The notes: a model not told the origin generated them from the letters alone. DNA of 64,000 bases from Anniella stebbinsi (GCA_029215795.1 JARDYH010000002.1:110482501-110546500), one strand, 5' to 3'; positions 22,580 to 33,328 are shown, counted from the first letter of the stretch. Numbers and translations: made by a program.

Positions 22580-24165
22580 TTGGCCCTCCAGTCACCACAC
22601 AGAATACTTTAATGTAGGTGAAGTGCATGGTAAGTTGCTTAATAAGCCTCTTTGTTCCACTTAACACTGCAAAAGCAAATGGGCTTTGCGGGAGCCCCTG
22701 TACATTACGTCTGCAACATAGTGTTTGCTAAAAAAAACCAAAACAAATAAATTGAAGTGCACTGAGGGGGAAAAACGGAGCCACATGAGGCATTTTAAAA
22801 ATATACAGTGATGCCTATTGCTCAGAAACAACAAGTGGTCTATCTTTCTAGCAGTAGGTACTGGGCCAAATTGCCCTCTCATTTATATCCCTGTAGCTTC
22901 ATTAAGGCCAACTGGTGCATAAGCTGGCAGAACTAGACTTCTTTAGAGAGCATTGAAAACCTACAATGATGACTTCTAGCAGAGCTGGTTGTTGTTGATT
23001 TTGCTTAGTTGTGTCATTTGCAACACAGCTGTGAGTCAACAGTTTTTATGAGGTGATTCCAATAATCTGGTTTCCTCACTGGAGTCACATTTGTCTGGGT
23101 GTCACAGGAAGGCTCCTGTGATCACAGCAGCTCTGGAAAAGGTGATGCAAATGTGGGCCTATTATCATGGACTGAAGGAAGGGGCCTCTTCCAGTGAGAG
23201 GCGAGTGGAGGTGTCTGGTTCTAGGAGGGGAAATGTGGGTCACAGGCTGAAAGAAGCAGGCCAAGGTCAGGATGGAGGCTGGCTGGTGGCCATCCATCCC
23301 GGTGGATCTGAAAGGAAGAAGTGATGGAGTTGGTGGGATCTGATTTGCTGAGGAAAGACCTGCACGACTAAGAATAGGAATCAGAGCAGGCAAAGACAAA
23401 AAAGTTGAGCAGAGTCTGTAAGTGGCTTGTTGCACAGGATCCCAAACTAGATGGATTTTATTTATCCTTTATGAGCTACCTGTCTTCAGTTTCCATGACT
23501 TTCCTTCCCTCCATTTCCTTTGCTATCCCATTCTTGGATTGAAAAGTCTCTGAGAGCCTGAATATGGAAATTATGATAACCGTCCAAGGTAATATATAGA
23601 AATGTACTTTATTTATTCTGAATATAAAATTGGGACTTTCTTCCCCACTCACTTTTTAGCACGGTGTACATGCCACTGGGATATAGTTCCTTGTCATTGC
23701 TGCTCCTAACATTTTGCAACCTACTGTGTATCTTCTGTTCGGCACAAAGGGCCTTTCTGCTACTCAGGATAATATGGCAACATGACTTTGGCAGATTTTT
23801 CCTTCCTCTGTTTGAAAAACTCCCCAGGTGGGGTGGGATTGCATGTAGTATATTTGTCAGGTAACTTGAGCAGAAGTTCCACCTTAACAGGGATATTATA
23901 GAGGCCAGTGGGAATTTGCCCTGTGTGGGCTCCGAGCATCAGAGATGCATGGAATTTTGTTGCTAGAATGATGTGGCAGTGCAAAGTCTGTGACGGCAAT
24001 GTTGTGGAGAGAGGAGAAAATTGGAAAAGGGGATAAGATGCAAACCCCTCATCCTGTAAAGGAATCATGAGAAGACAGTTCCATGCTTTTAAATCCATCA
24101 TTGTCAATCTGAGCCATTCAGAGCCACCTTTAAGTACCAGTAAGAAAACTTCTCGGTCATCACCT
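22578..24165. other. Unassigned sequence
   Basis: Includes 23090-23430 with slightly higher GC and purine-rich text but no splice-flanked open frame. The last 100 bases may already be diverged CR1. No repeat ends recognised. Confidence 0.4.
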
Positions 24166-24478
24166 CTAGATGTAGTAATAGCCACTAATTTGGATGGCTT
24201 TTAAAGGGGATTAGACAAATTCATAGAGGAGAAGGTTATCCATAGCTGTTAGTCACAATGGCTATATGCTACCTCCAATATCAGAGGTGGTAGGAGAGGC
24301 AGTGTTCCTCAATACAACAGTTGCTGGGGAACATGAGTGAGATGTTGCTATTGCACTTATATCCTCCTTGTGGGTTTCCCACACATAGCTGGGCAGCCAC
24401 TGTGTGAACAGAATGCTGAACTTGATGCACCTTTGGTCTGATCCACCATGGTTCTTCTTATATTATTATGTTCTTATC
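24166..24478 (+). mobile_element. CR1 LINE 3' end
   Basis: GATGTAGTAATAGCCACTAA, TTGGATGGCTTTTAAAGGGG, GGAGAAGGTTATCCATAGC, ATATGCTACCTCCAATATC, ACAGTTGCTGGGGAACATG, GTGTGAACAGAATGCTGAAC and CTTTGGTCTGATCCACCATG follow the CR1 3' end order, finishing with TTATGTTCTTAT. The same order appears at 51365-51597. 5' truncated; no RT. Confidence 0.75.
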
Positions 24479-24594
24479 ACAGGTTGACTAAGACAAACAA
24501 TGCATTAAGTCTTGGTTGGTAGCACTGTTAATTTGGAGGCAGGCAAATCAAACAGAAACAAAATAACATAGTCCTAATGATGCTTAGAATTTTA

Positions 24595-24716
24595 GGGTGT
24601 TAAAAGCACTTTACATGCATTACCCTTGCAACAAAGTTGTAAGGTAGACCAGCATTATTACCTGTATATTGCAAGTGGTGTAGAAGTAGAGATGAGAGAT
24701 AGTAGCTTGTCCAAAG
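24595..24716 (-). mobile_element. MIR SINE, reverse strand
   Basis: AAAAGCACTTTACATGCATT, CTTGCAACAAAGTTGTAAGG, TAGACCAGCATTATTACCTG and AGATAGTAGCTTGTCCAAAG follow the MIR reverse-complement order. It ends where a CAGGGATGGGC-type element begins. Confidence 0.6.
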
Positions 24717-24900
24717 CAGGGATGGGCTAAATTTTGGGGCCTATGGGAATTTTTGGCAATTTAATAAACTGTCCTCAGCACCACCACAAAATGGCTGTCA
24801 TGGGAAGTGTGGCTAATCACAAATGACAAGTCACTTGCACCCCAAAAACTGATTACAAGGCAGAGGCAGGATCTGAGGCCCAATATACTAAAGACCTCTG
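24717..24900. mobile_element. Partial hAT-like repeat
   Basis: Starts CAGGGATGGGCTAAATTTTG, the same type of end as at 30953, 33116 and 51623. Contains ACCACAAAATGGCTGTCATG. The right end is missing, so this is a partial copy or a different variant. Confidence 0.4.
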
Positions 24901-24925
24901 TGAACCCACAGTATTCAGTACCAAC

Positions 24926-25245
24926 TAGGGTGACCAGATAAAGTTCAGGTCAGGGCTCATGTAACTTTAACAGTTGTAGAGAAAAGGGAATTTCAGCCAG
25001 TGTCATTTGTATGCAATTAGTTCCTGGTGATATTCCCTCTTCATCACAACAGTTAAAGTTGCAGGGGCCCTGCCTTCTTTTGTATATGGTCACTCTAGTA
25101 TAGTGCATGCACCTTTAACTGTTGGGATCAAGAGGGAATATCACCAAGAACTAATTGCATACAAATGACACTGGCTGAAATTCCCTTTTCTCTACAACTG
25201 TTAAAGTTACATGAGCCCTGACCTGGATTTTATCTGGTCACCCTA
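24926..25245 (-). mobile_element. 320-bp inverted-dimer hAT 'J', copy 2
   Basis: Exactly 320 bp with TAGGGTGACCAGAT ends and a perfect 8-bp duplication GTACCAAC (24918-24925 and 25246-25253). Its asymmetric centre (GGTCACTCTAGTATAGTGC) is in the opposite orientation to copies 1 and 3, hence the strand. No coding capacity. Confidence 0.9.
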
Positions 25246-25253
25246 GTACCAAC

Positions 25254-25883
25254 AGAAGGCGAACTGTTTCTCTCCCCTGCTGTGCCTTACCCCTTCTGCC
25301 CTCTTTAGCACCCTCCCCCTCCAGTTTACTGGACAGAAGTGTCTGGGCACACTGCAGAGGAAAGCACTAGCCTGCAACCATCCACCATCTTCATTTCCAA
25401 AGAATGAGCACCGTCACGTAGTCCAGAAGCATTAATGGGTAATGAAGATTGGACTGGACACACACCCCCGTTGCTGTTTTTTTTTTTTTTTTTTTGAAGG
25501 GTAGGATGCTTTGCTGGGTACCACAAAAGCTGTCTGGGAACACACTGTTTCCTACCCCTGGTCACGTACTAAGTGAATAGCAGAGGTGATGTTTGAAACT
25601 GGAACTTACCAGTTGATCATCTTGCTGTGCAATCATGTAGCTTCCCTGTTGGCCACTTTGCAACATGCAAGGTGAACACAATGCCCTCACAGTCTCAAAA
25701 ACTGGCTCTAACTAAGTAGTGGGAAGCAAGGTCTAGAGGCCAAGGGCACTGGCATAAGCTGGGACTGCCAGAGAAAGCAGCAACATCATGGCGATTATTT
25801 TAAGCTTACACAATTACATGAAACTATCAAGCACTGGAGTTGATTTAAAGGGGGATTCCTCAAGTCTTCTAACTTCAAACTCT
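25254..25883. other. Unassigned, with a T tract
   Basis: A 17-base T run at 25479-25495 separates unassigned sequence. Between 25555 and 25640 there is a faint MIR-like arrangement, not strong enough to call. Confidence 0.35.
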
Positions 25884-26002
25884 GAGCCTATCTACACTAC
25901 TGCTTTAAAGCGGTTTATAACAGTTTTAAACCAGTTAATAACCGTTATTAACTGCTTTAAAACGATTATAAACCGTTTTAAAGCAGTAGTGTAGATAGGC
26001 TC
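25884..26002 (+). mobile_element. 119-bp palindromic MITE 'A', copy 2
   Basis: 119 bp from GAGCCTATCTACACTACTG to its exact complement CAGTAGTGTAGATAGGCTC. The interior alternates GTTTATAAC, GTTAATAACC and their complements. Same length as the copies at 4459 and 56022. Flanks TCT/ATA do not show a duplication. Confidence 0.85.
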
Positions 26003-27086
26003 ATAGTTTTTAAATCCCACAATTGTGTGGATCATAAGCCAGAAAGACTAACAGCATAAAATGAGAGAAATCCCAGGGTCAAACAGTGTTCTTTTCCAGC
26101 TAGATTTTGTTGTGCATGAATTACTGTGCTAGCCACATGGGCTGTGACTTATCACCAGAGGTTACAGTGATTGCAGTGGTTTGAAGTGATGCATTGCAGG
26201 TGAACCAAGGGGGGGTAAAGCTCAAAAGTAAACAAAGTTGCAAAGAGCTTCAGGACACATTATGATACCAAGAGTGAGGTGCCCTTCAGAGGCAGCTCTG
26301 ATTCTATCAGCATAAAAGAAGCTTTACTCTTCTCCCCGTTTCCCTCTCCTCCATCCCACCGCTCAACAAACTGCTGCCTTGTTATTGGCACAAGAGAAAC
26401 ATTTGCTGGAAATGTGAAAATCTGGACTAAATATCCTGTTGTGCTCGGAGGACAGCAACCCCCATGCTGTACCAGCAACCTGTTCCAAATGAGACACACT
26501 TATCTTAGAAAGGCCACCCAGTTCCTTTTTTCTTTGAAGTTTGCTTTTCAAGTGGCGATTTAGGATCTTCGTCTCCTCTACCCCACTCATCTGTAGTCTT
26601 CCCTGCTGTCAAAACATTAGACTGTAAGCTCCATGAGAACAGTGAGCCCATGTTATTTTTTCTTAAGAAACTCATGTTCTATCAACTTGAATAGAATTTA
26701 ACTTTCATGTAACCTTAGGGTTGCCGACATATTCTTACCTTTACAAAGCTGCAAGACAGAGCAAGTATTAGCTAAGCTCCTTCCAGTTAATCACTTACAT
26801 TTGCATAGAAGTTATTAGCATTGACTGTTGTCGTTTGCTGCCTTGTCTACTTGATGGAAATCGGCATTAAACAAAATCCTTCTGCCTTAATCCAGAACTC
26901 CTGTAGCTCAAATGGCATTGATTTGCAGTTCAGGTGTGCTAGTCTGAGCTTTATTTGTACCTGCTTAAAATTGAAAACTCCTGGAATCATGCCTTTTCTG
27001 ACAAAAGCTGGATTTTTATTTTTATTTATTTTTGGTTACTTTCCCACTTGTGGAGGAATACAAGGAGAAAGAACGGGCTTGGACAG
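26003..27086. other. Unassigned sequence
   Basis: No repeat recognised. A 94-codon open frame at 26279-26563 has no splice context or recognisable domain. Confidence 0.4.
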
Positions 27087-27168
27087 GATCTACACTACTG
27101 GTTTAAAACGGTTTATAAGAGTAATAACAACTGTTGGGGCCCAGGACACACTCCATATACAGTTTTCA
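27087..27168 (-). mobile_element. MITE 'A2' fragment, truncated by microsatellite
   Basis: Reads GGATCTACACTACTGGTTTA, AAACGGTTTATAAGAG, ACAACTGTTGGGGCCCAGGA and CTCCATATACAGTTTTCAAA: the reverse complement of the A2 copies at 470 and 57055. It stops in the GTTTTCAAAG region, where the GA/GAA microsatellite begins. Confidence 0.7.
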
Positions 27169-27255
27169 AAAGAGAGAGAGAGAGAGAGAGAGGAAAAGAA
27201 GAAGAAGAAGAAGAAGAAGAAGAAGAAGAAGAAGAAGAAGAAGAAGAAGAAGAAG
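27169..27255 (+). repeat. Compound (GA)n(GAA)n microsatellite
   Basis: About 11 GA units (27171-27192) followed by about 21 GAA units (27193-27255). It starts inside the A2 fragment. Any long lysine- or glutamate-rich open frame here is an artefact of the repeat. Confidence 0.95.
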
Positions 27256-27302
27256 GTGATTGTGGTATCAGGTACAGAATTCAGGTACATGATGCCTGCC
27301 AG

Positions 27303-27395
27303 CGGGGTTGTACTACAACTTCCATTGTTCCCAGTCAGCAAAGTTATAGTAGCTGACATTGATGGAAGTTGTAGTCCAACCCATCTAGAGGGGCC
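27303..27395 (+). mobile_element. Foldback related to family 'P'
   Basis: Arms GGGTTGTACTACAACTTCCA and the complementary TGGAAGTTGTAGTCCAACCC pair across a core with CAGTCAGCAAAGTTATAGTAG. The ACTACAACTTCC arm matches the P family arms (ACTACAACTCCC). Ends are degraded. Confidence 0.5.
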
Positions 27396-27460
27396 ATGCT
27401 ATACACTCTTATCTGAGAATAAATGCCATTGAACTCAACGGAACTTACTTTTGCATTGAC
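27396..27460 (+). repeat. Foldback repeat 'L', single copy
   Basis: GCTATACACTCTTATCTGAG, AATAAATGCCATTGAACTCA and ACGGAACTTACTTTTGCATT match the layout of the copies at 19407-19490 and 49612-49687. Confidence 0.5.
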
Positions 27461-27602
27461 TATCAGCTTCCTAAGTATCTCAGCTTTTATCAAGTTTCTC
27501 ACCCTTATGGCTATACAATGCAGAAGTAAATTAGATGTTGTTTCTACAACCTACAAGCATGCTATACCCAGAAAATGCAGAGAGGCCACTGATACATATC
27601 AG

Positions 27603-28383
27603 CATATAGGGTTGGATCCATACTTAAGAGTAGATCCACCAAAATCAATGGGAGAAGTTGGTAATGACTAACTTAAGTCCCATTGATTTCAATAGCATGA
27701 TGACTAAGGCCTAATCTACACCTACAGCCCTTCTGCAATGGAGGAGGGATAATTGCGAGGTTTCCCGCTTCTGCGATCGTCACTCACAGGGCACACATGA
27801 GACAAGTTTCCTGCAAGTAAAGGAGAGCCTTTACGGGAGGATGTGTTCCCCGTGACGGTGGTTCTGAATGTGCATCGGCAGAAGTGGGCGGGACTGGACA
27901 GATGGGTACAGGGCACAGAATTATTTGTTTTTAATAACTCCTCCGAGATGCGCACCAGCAATACAGACACACAGCAACACAGCGGGGTGGGGATAGGTAC
28001 TGTGTTGAAGAAGTGCTCCTGCACATTGATATGTTTGTGTTTTAAAAAATACACACAGTTGGCACCAAAACACGCCGATAACCAATAAAAAAAGTGCCGA
28101 AAATGGTGGACATCCACCCCCGCACACTTCCTAACAGCAGGTTGGCTGTTCGTCGAGCCAGGAGCTTGCAGCGAATTGCAACAGCTTCAGGAAGGGGGGT
28201 GGGGGGCACACCAGCCGCGGATGTCGGGATTGTAGCGAGACAGCTGGAAAAGCCGTGACAAATCCAGTCAGCAATATTCCTGAATAATTGAGGGGTCGAC
28301 CCGAGATCACCGCGGGAGTAGGTGAACGTCATGTGGCCTGGTAAGGATGACTGCAATAATGACTAAGTCTGGATCCAGCCCAC
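27603..28383 (+). mobile_element. Foldback 'S', split by element D
   Basis: The left part (27603-27707) reads GTTGGATCCATACTTAAGAG, AAATCAATGGGAGAAG, AACTTAAGTCCCATTGATTT. The right part (28339-28383) reads AATGACTAAGTCTGGATCCA followed by GCCC, the complement of the left start. So an outer foldback was interrupted by the 631-bp element. The same motifs (TCAATGGGTCTACTCTAAGT, ATGACTAAGTC) occur at 40757-40860 and 56822-56890. Confidence 0.5.
27708..28338 (+). mobile_element. 631-bp DNA element 'D', CpG-richer
   Basis: Left end GGCCTAATCTACACCTACAG; right end in reverse GGCCACATGACGTTCACCTAC. The interior has many CpG sites (CGATCGTCACTC, GCCGCGGATG, GGTCGACCCGAG) in an otherwise CpG-poor window, which suggests a comparatively young insertion. 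No transposase frame. Left flank is TAA, right flank TGG, so a duplication is not confirmed. It interrupts foldback S. Confidence 0.5.
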
Positions 28384-29939
28384 AGAGTTTGATATATAGA
28401 GCAGAGGCTCTGGGTCTGTAAAAGGTGTATGTGTAAAGAGAGAGAAAAGGCAGGAAATAAGGAAAGAAACACATATGCATAAAATTTTATGAGAGAAAGA
28501 AAGAGAAATGCTTAGAAACAATTTACATGCACATCTGAAAACAGATGCCCTATTAGGGGAAAAAATAGATATGCAGTGTACAAGAGTCCAACATTGTGGC
28601 TTTTCTGAGAAGTCAGCTACAATTTGTGCTCACCATGATTCTGCCCAAATGAGGCCGGGTCATATCTCTGACAACGCTGGAGGCAAGTATTCTGAAGTGC
28701 GGTGGAATGTCAGGGACAATTACCCTCTTCCTCCCCAATGAAAACTACAGCTCATACACTGAGAGGTTCTGGGATGGTAGGAGATGGAGGCGGAGGAAAC
28801 TTGAGTGGAGGAAGGAGCTGTATCACTAGCGCATCTGTGGGGACATGGCAATCATGGAAAGTGGACTTATGGACCCCTGTTCATATCTTACTGACAAAGC
28901 ACTCCGCTGCATTATCTTTTGGAAGGACTGCATTTTGATTAATGCATGTGTGAATAATGGGAACACTGCTGGATTATTTTTTTTAAAAAAAATACAGTGT
29001 AGAATGGTGCCCAAAACTCTGAAGTACATTTCATTATTTGAAGGTGGCCCACCGCTAGCGTGCTTTGTTTGCAAGGCAGTTTTTTGCAATATGGCTTTTG
29101 CAGCTCCTAAGGAGGATTAAATTGGGCTCTAAATTGATAGGGAGTCATGGCATTTTCTTGGAATTAGGAGGTGTTATGCTTGTTGTCCCTCATATATGAA
29201 ACAGCGTAAAGCAGAACGCAGGAACCACATAAAGCAGAACACAGCTTGGTCAGCAAGAGATTTTCAGTTGTTCCTTTACTAATCAAGGATTTACTGTCAG
29301 AGCACCTTTCTGCTTATCTCTTTTGCAGGAAAATTTATGCCCGTTCAGCAGATTAAAGATAAATCAGACTGGTAGGGAAGTGTCCTCTGTAGATCCTTGT
29401 TAAATACACAAACCTGCATACAAGATGGGAAACCTATGCTATATTCACACTTAGGATCGATTTACTTCTATTTAATTTCAAAATACAGTCAAGATTTATT
29501 ACACACCCACCCACAGGTTATTGAAAACAAAAGGCAGGTACTGCTAATAAAGAAGACTTATAATAATTACTTTAGTAGTGATGTTGCCATGTTGTATCCA
29601 GGGTTAGTTACTGCATTATCTTAAACACTTAGTGTTCTATGGTACTGTTGAAAAATTCCACAAATAATCACCAATCTACTATAGCTTAGAATGAAAGTAT
29701 CATGTCCTAAAGCATGATTTTGCATATGCAACAATACATGTGCATTAGACATTAACCTCCACTCCGCCCCAGGTTAAGATCCATCTCCCAGATTTATAGT
29801 AATATATAAGCAGAGAGTAGCAATAGGCAACATTCCCCATGACTCAAATTAAAGGATTAGGGTTCTGTGCCACAAATGCACCACTTTCAATTTTGGGGAC
29901 AGAAAGTAATGATTTTGGATAGAGCAGAGTTGTTTACCT
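28384..29939. other. Unassigned sequence, possible mini-exon
   Basis: No repeats recognised. Around 29280-29371 a pyrimidine-rich tract ending TCTTTTGCAG is followed 43 bases later by GTAGGG; the enclosed segment is open in two frames but too short to support. Otherwise nothing. Confidence 0.35.
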
Positions 29940-30310
29940 GAAAACACTTAGACTGTGCATGTATTAGCTTTTCCCCCCCAGTCCCGGTTAGCACCATTGG
30001 TTTATTCGGTGGCTGTTGCTTGGGCATCCAGCCCCTGCTGACTGTTGCTTCTTCCTCCTCCTTTTATTAGTCACATAGGATGTTCCATACTGTCATCACT
30101 TACTGCATGATTATTGACGTCACAATGTTGTGTAGGCAATTAGCTTTGGCTGCCTGCTGATGTCACTTTTCTTGATGAGAGCATTGCCTGGCAGTGTAAA
30201 CAAATGTTTAAATTTTCATGAGTGCCAAAAAAGAAAAAAAATCCCAGGAAGGGGAGGCTATTGTAGAAAACTGAGTCATTTTGGCTCAGCTCTTGATAAG
30301 AGCTCTGCAG
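29940..30310. promoter_or_regulatory. Candidate conserved non-coding element
   Basis: A repeat-free stretch with clustered transcription-factor-like motifs: a full CRE palindrome TGACGTCA (30115-30122), a half-related TGATGTCA, a forkhead-type GTAAACA (30196-30202), an AP-1 site TGAGTCA (30272-30278) followed by GGCTCAGC, and an E-box CAGCTG. Clustered sites in unique sequence inside a gene-poor region are typical of enhancers, but each motif is short and can occur by chance. Conservation is not testable here, so this is a suggestion. Confidence 0.25.
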
Positions 30311-30734
30311 CTGGAGAATCTATATATTAACACATCCATTTTCCCCTCTAAGAGTGGCAGTGTAATCTGCTAATAAAAGGTTGGCATTCATGCCATTGTT
30401 GCTGAGAAGCATATTTCTAGTTATAAGATGACAAGGAAGGAAGTCAAGGAAGCAGTGAGGCTGCAAGTGCATATTGTACTTCCTGCAACCTGACTTCCTA
30501 CTGTAATATGTGAGCAAATGTGCAAAGGCTTCCATTTGGACCAGCTTTTCTTGATGAGAGCATCATGGAATATTCACTGGGAAGGTCTTCTAGCACTTCA
30601 GAAGACTTTTGGAAGGAGCCAATAAAAATGGTTTACTGTTTGATCTAAGTTTTAGATTAAAGCACAGTAGTGAGCTAAGGTGTGTATAACAGCCAAGGCT
30701 AGGTTATCTAGCAACAGTGCTCTAAGCCAAGTGA
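30311..30734. other. Unassigned sequence
   Basis: Nothing recognised. Confidence 0.4.
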
Positions 30735-31282
30735 GGGCCAAACTAGATGTTAAAGTAAATGCACTGCTGCTGCTGAAAATGACAGACACAAGTCTAGCTC
30801 CTCTTTTCACTCTGAAACACCCTCCAATAAAGCTTAACTCATGTCATGATGTCACAACTCCTAATACTTCCCCATCCCTGTCATTGGCAAGCAGTGATGC
30901 AGAAAAAGAGCAAGGTAACTCATGTTGTCATGGCACAAGGTATGTTTTAGATCAGGGATAGGCAACGTGGCTCCAACGTGCCCCTAGACACCTGCTGGGA
31001 TTGCTGTGAAATAGATTTCTACAGGTGCTGTAAACTGTGAATTCAAAGAGTTGTTTAGTATGTTGGGGCTCAAGCCCCACCTCTGTCTTGTCTTTTGGGC
31101 TCATTACTTCTCCCTTGCCATACCTCCCATGGCAGCCATTTTGAGGTGGCACCCAGGACAGTTTATCAAATTTCCAAATGTGCCTACAGCTCAGAGCGGT
31201 TGCCTATCCCGGCACTAGATCTTATAACCTCCCTTTTTTGGGTGAGAGCCACACGGTTAGTGTAATGTCTAGTTTTTCACCC
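30735..31282 (+). mobile_element. Harbinger-like element 'H', copy 1, split
   Basis: Starts GGGCCAAACTAGATGTTA and ends with TAATGTCTAGTTTTTCACCC, roughly the complement. Interior AAGCTTAACTCATGTCATGATG and related text matches copy 2 at 32878-33328. It carries a nested hAT-like element (30953-31212). Flanking triplets TGA/TTG are not identical. Non-coding. Confidence 0.6.
30953..31212 (+). mobile_element. hAT-like element nested in H copy 1
   Basis: 260 bp: left CAGGGATAGGCAACGTGG, right in reverse CCGGGATAGGCAACCGC. Flanks TTTTAGAT (30945-30952) and CACTAGAT (31213-31220) agree at 5 of 8 positions, a decayed 8-bp duplication. The CAGGG(A/T)(T)GGGCAAC end is shared with 33116 and 51623 and is typical of hAT Charlie-like elements. 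Confidence 0.6.
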
Positions 31283-31384
31283 TTGATTGATTCTGTATTT
31301 TGGGGTTATTGATGCTTACCAATACAGCAGACACAATCCCTTCTTTAAAAAAAAAAAAGTAATATTAACCCATATGATTATCCT

Positions 31385-31530
31385 ATTTGCAAGCTTGATT
31401 TGCAATAAATAAATAAATTTGTCTTTGTTTTTGATATTTTGTATTGTACTTTGCATTCTGTTACTCTTAAATGTCTTGAGCACCATTTGTTGGAAAGGCA
31501 AGATACAAATTTAAGAAACAAACACATTAA
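31385..31530 (+). mobile_element. L2-type LINE 3' tail
   Basis: TTGTATTGTACTTTGCATTC, GTCTTGAGCACCATTTGTTG, GAAAGGCAAGATACAAATTT and AAG resemble the L2 3' end (…CACCTTGAG…GGCGGGATATAAAT…). No coding portion remains. Confidence 0.5.
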
Positions 31531-32605
31531 TTAAAAGATCATGAAACCTCAGGCTGCCCTTATTAATTCTTACAAACAAATCCCAGACCTCTTACATATG
31601 CATTGAGCTGCTGGGAATAATGCCGGTTTATGTGCTCTGTGAGTATAACTTGGAGAAGAGTTTTTGGCTTGGTTGATTTATTTCTTACTGATGTACATTT
31701 CACTTAGAGATTCCAAATGCATGATGATGAAGAAAAGAAAGATCACTTTCAACTCCGTTTTCAAGGACACAGAAAAAATAAAATCAGACTCAGAGAGGCA
31801 AAGGGAACTACTCAATGTCATGCATTCGCTTTCCTGAGTTCCAATCCATTGTGTTAAGATGATGTAACACAAGCCGATAAATGTAGCTTTCTATCCTGGT
31901 TGCTTTACTGATAGGAGATGTGGGACTTTAGAAATGTGGCTTGCATTTTCCCTCCTCTGAGATTGGCAACCCTCCTGCGTACCACAGAGACACCAATGAT
32001 AGCACTTCTGTAATAGTTGTGCTGAGAGGCATTTTTCACAGCAGCCGTCATCTTTCAGAACTGAGGGAAAATATTTCCATGCCCTGTCATTTACACAGGG
32101 ATGTCTTGCACTCCTGATACACAAGCCAAAAGATGGGAGAATACAATATATTCTTTTCTTTTAAACTGAAATGATTTGCTAAAGGAGTACCAGAGCTTAA
32201 TTTCTGAAAAAAGGTAAAAAGAAACAAGAGGTGCCAAGATTTAGGTTTTCCTGAAAATCACCCTCAGTTCTGGTCCAAGATGTACGACAGTTGATAACAA
32301 ATAGTGATTATATTTTACGGCACAGTTAATTCATATGTTCCAGGGCTAAGCTTGGGGAGCCCTGGCTCAAATTAAGTCTTAGCCCAAACTGATATCTTCT
32401 TCAACATCTAGTCCCTGCTGCAACATCCAGCAGTAATAAAAACAGAAGTAGATCGACCCAAAGTGGTTGTTACATACTAAAGGTACTATGGAGCACATGC
32501 AGAGTAGCTCAAACCCTCACATTTGTAATTATGACGTGCCATAAATGTGTGAAACATTATGAAAGCCTGTGGAAGTGAGAAGTCACTGTATGAAAAGCAT
32601 TTACA
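31531..32605. other. Unassigned sequence
   Basis: Nothing recognised. Confidence 0.4.
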
Positions 32606-32655
32606 GGAGGGGAGGAGGAGGAGGAGGAGGAGGAGGAGGAGGAGGAGGAGGAAGA
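32606..32655 (+). repeat. (GGA)n microsatellite
   Basis: About 15 GGA units with one GGGG interruption near the start and a GAAGAG end. Confidence 0.95.
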
Positions 32656-32746
32656 GTGCATGTTAATGAACTTGCGCAAATTAGGTGCAGCTCAGGAATT
32701 TCCCATAAAGTACAGAAACTTAAACAATTTATTTCCCTGTAGTACT

Positions 32747-32867
32747 GTCTCCCCCAATCTGGTGCCCTCCAGATGTTTTGGACTACAACTCCCGGCATTC
32801 CTGACCATTGGCCATATTGGTCAGTGGTCCAAAACATCTGGATGACACCAGGTTGGGGAAGGCTGCT
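32747..32867 (+). mobile_element. hAT foldback 'P' with perfect 8-bp duplication
   Basis: 121 bp. It contains CTGGTGCCCTCCAGATGTTT, TGGACTACAACTCCCGGC and the complementary right arm ending GGGAAGGCTGCT-like sequence (GGTTGGGGAAGGCTGCT). Flanked by GTAGTACT on both sides (32739-32746 and 32868-32875). The right duplication overlaps the T of the TAA that flanks element H copy 2, so it landed at the very edge of that element. Confidence 0.85.
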
Positions 32868-32877
32868 GTAGTACTAA

Positions 32878-33328
32878 GAGCTAAACTAATTGTGGCAATA
32901 CACTGGATGCACATCTGCCATGAAAAAAATGGCAGCCACACACCTAGTCTCCCCTTCCTCTGCATAATATCAAATAAAACTTACCTCATGTTGTGATGTC
33001 ACAACATACCACTTTTTTGCACTCCCGCTCTACATATTTGACTGGTGGAGGGGTAGGAAAACACTGTACATCATGATGGGATGACACAAAGTAAGCTTTA
33101 CTGGACGTTATAGAGCAGGAGTGGGCAACTTGTGGTCCTTCAGATATTGTTGGATGCAGCTTCTATCATATCTCACTGTCAGCTATGCTGGCTAGAGCTG
33201 ATGGGAGTTCCAGTCTACCATCAGCTGGAGAGACACAAGTTGCCCAGTCCTGTTACAGAGTGAGAAGGGGAAAGCTGGACTGCCATTTTGGCAGCAGCTA
33301 CAGTTTAATGTAATGTGTAGTTTGGCCC
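32878..33328 (+). mobile_element. Harbinger-like element 'H', copy 2, split
   Basis: Starts GAGCTAAACTAATTGTGG, ends TAATGTGTAGTTTGGCCC. Flanked by TAA on both sides (32875-32877 and 33329-33331), the Harbinger-type triplet. Interior CTCATGTTGTGATGTCACAAC matches copy 1 at 30840-30860. It is split by the 137-bp hAT-like element at 33116-33252. Both known H copies in this window thus carry a hAT guest. Confidence 0.7.
33116..33252 (+). mobile_element. 137-bp hAT foldback nested in H copy 2
   Basis: CAGGAGTGGGCAACTTGTGG at the left; the right end in reverse is CAGGACTGGGCAACTTGTG. Flanked by TTATAGAG (33108-33115) and TTACAGAG (33253-33260), a 7/8 duplication. Foldback, non-coding. The core AGCTATGCTGGCTAGAGCTG is shared with family P cores. 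Confidence 0.85.

Noticed and set aside
26821..27432. 203-codon open frame with a long lysine run, and a glutamate-rich one in another frame
   Set aside because: Both read through the (GA)n(GAA)n microsatellite; low-complexity translation with no domain or splice context.
29302..29344. 43-nt segment between TCTTTTGCAG and GTAGGG
   Set aside because: Splice-like signals, but too short and open in two frames; cannot be supported without transcripts.
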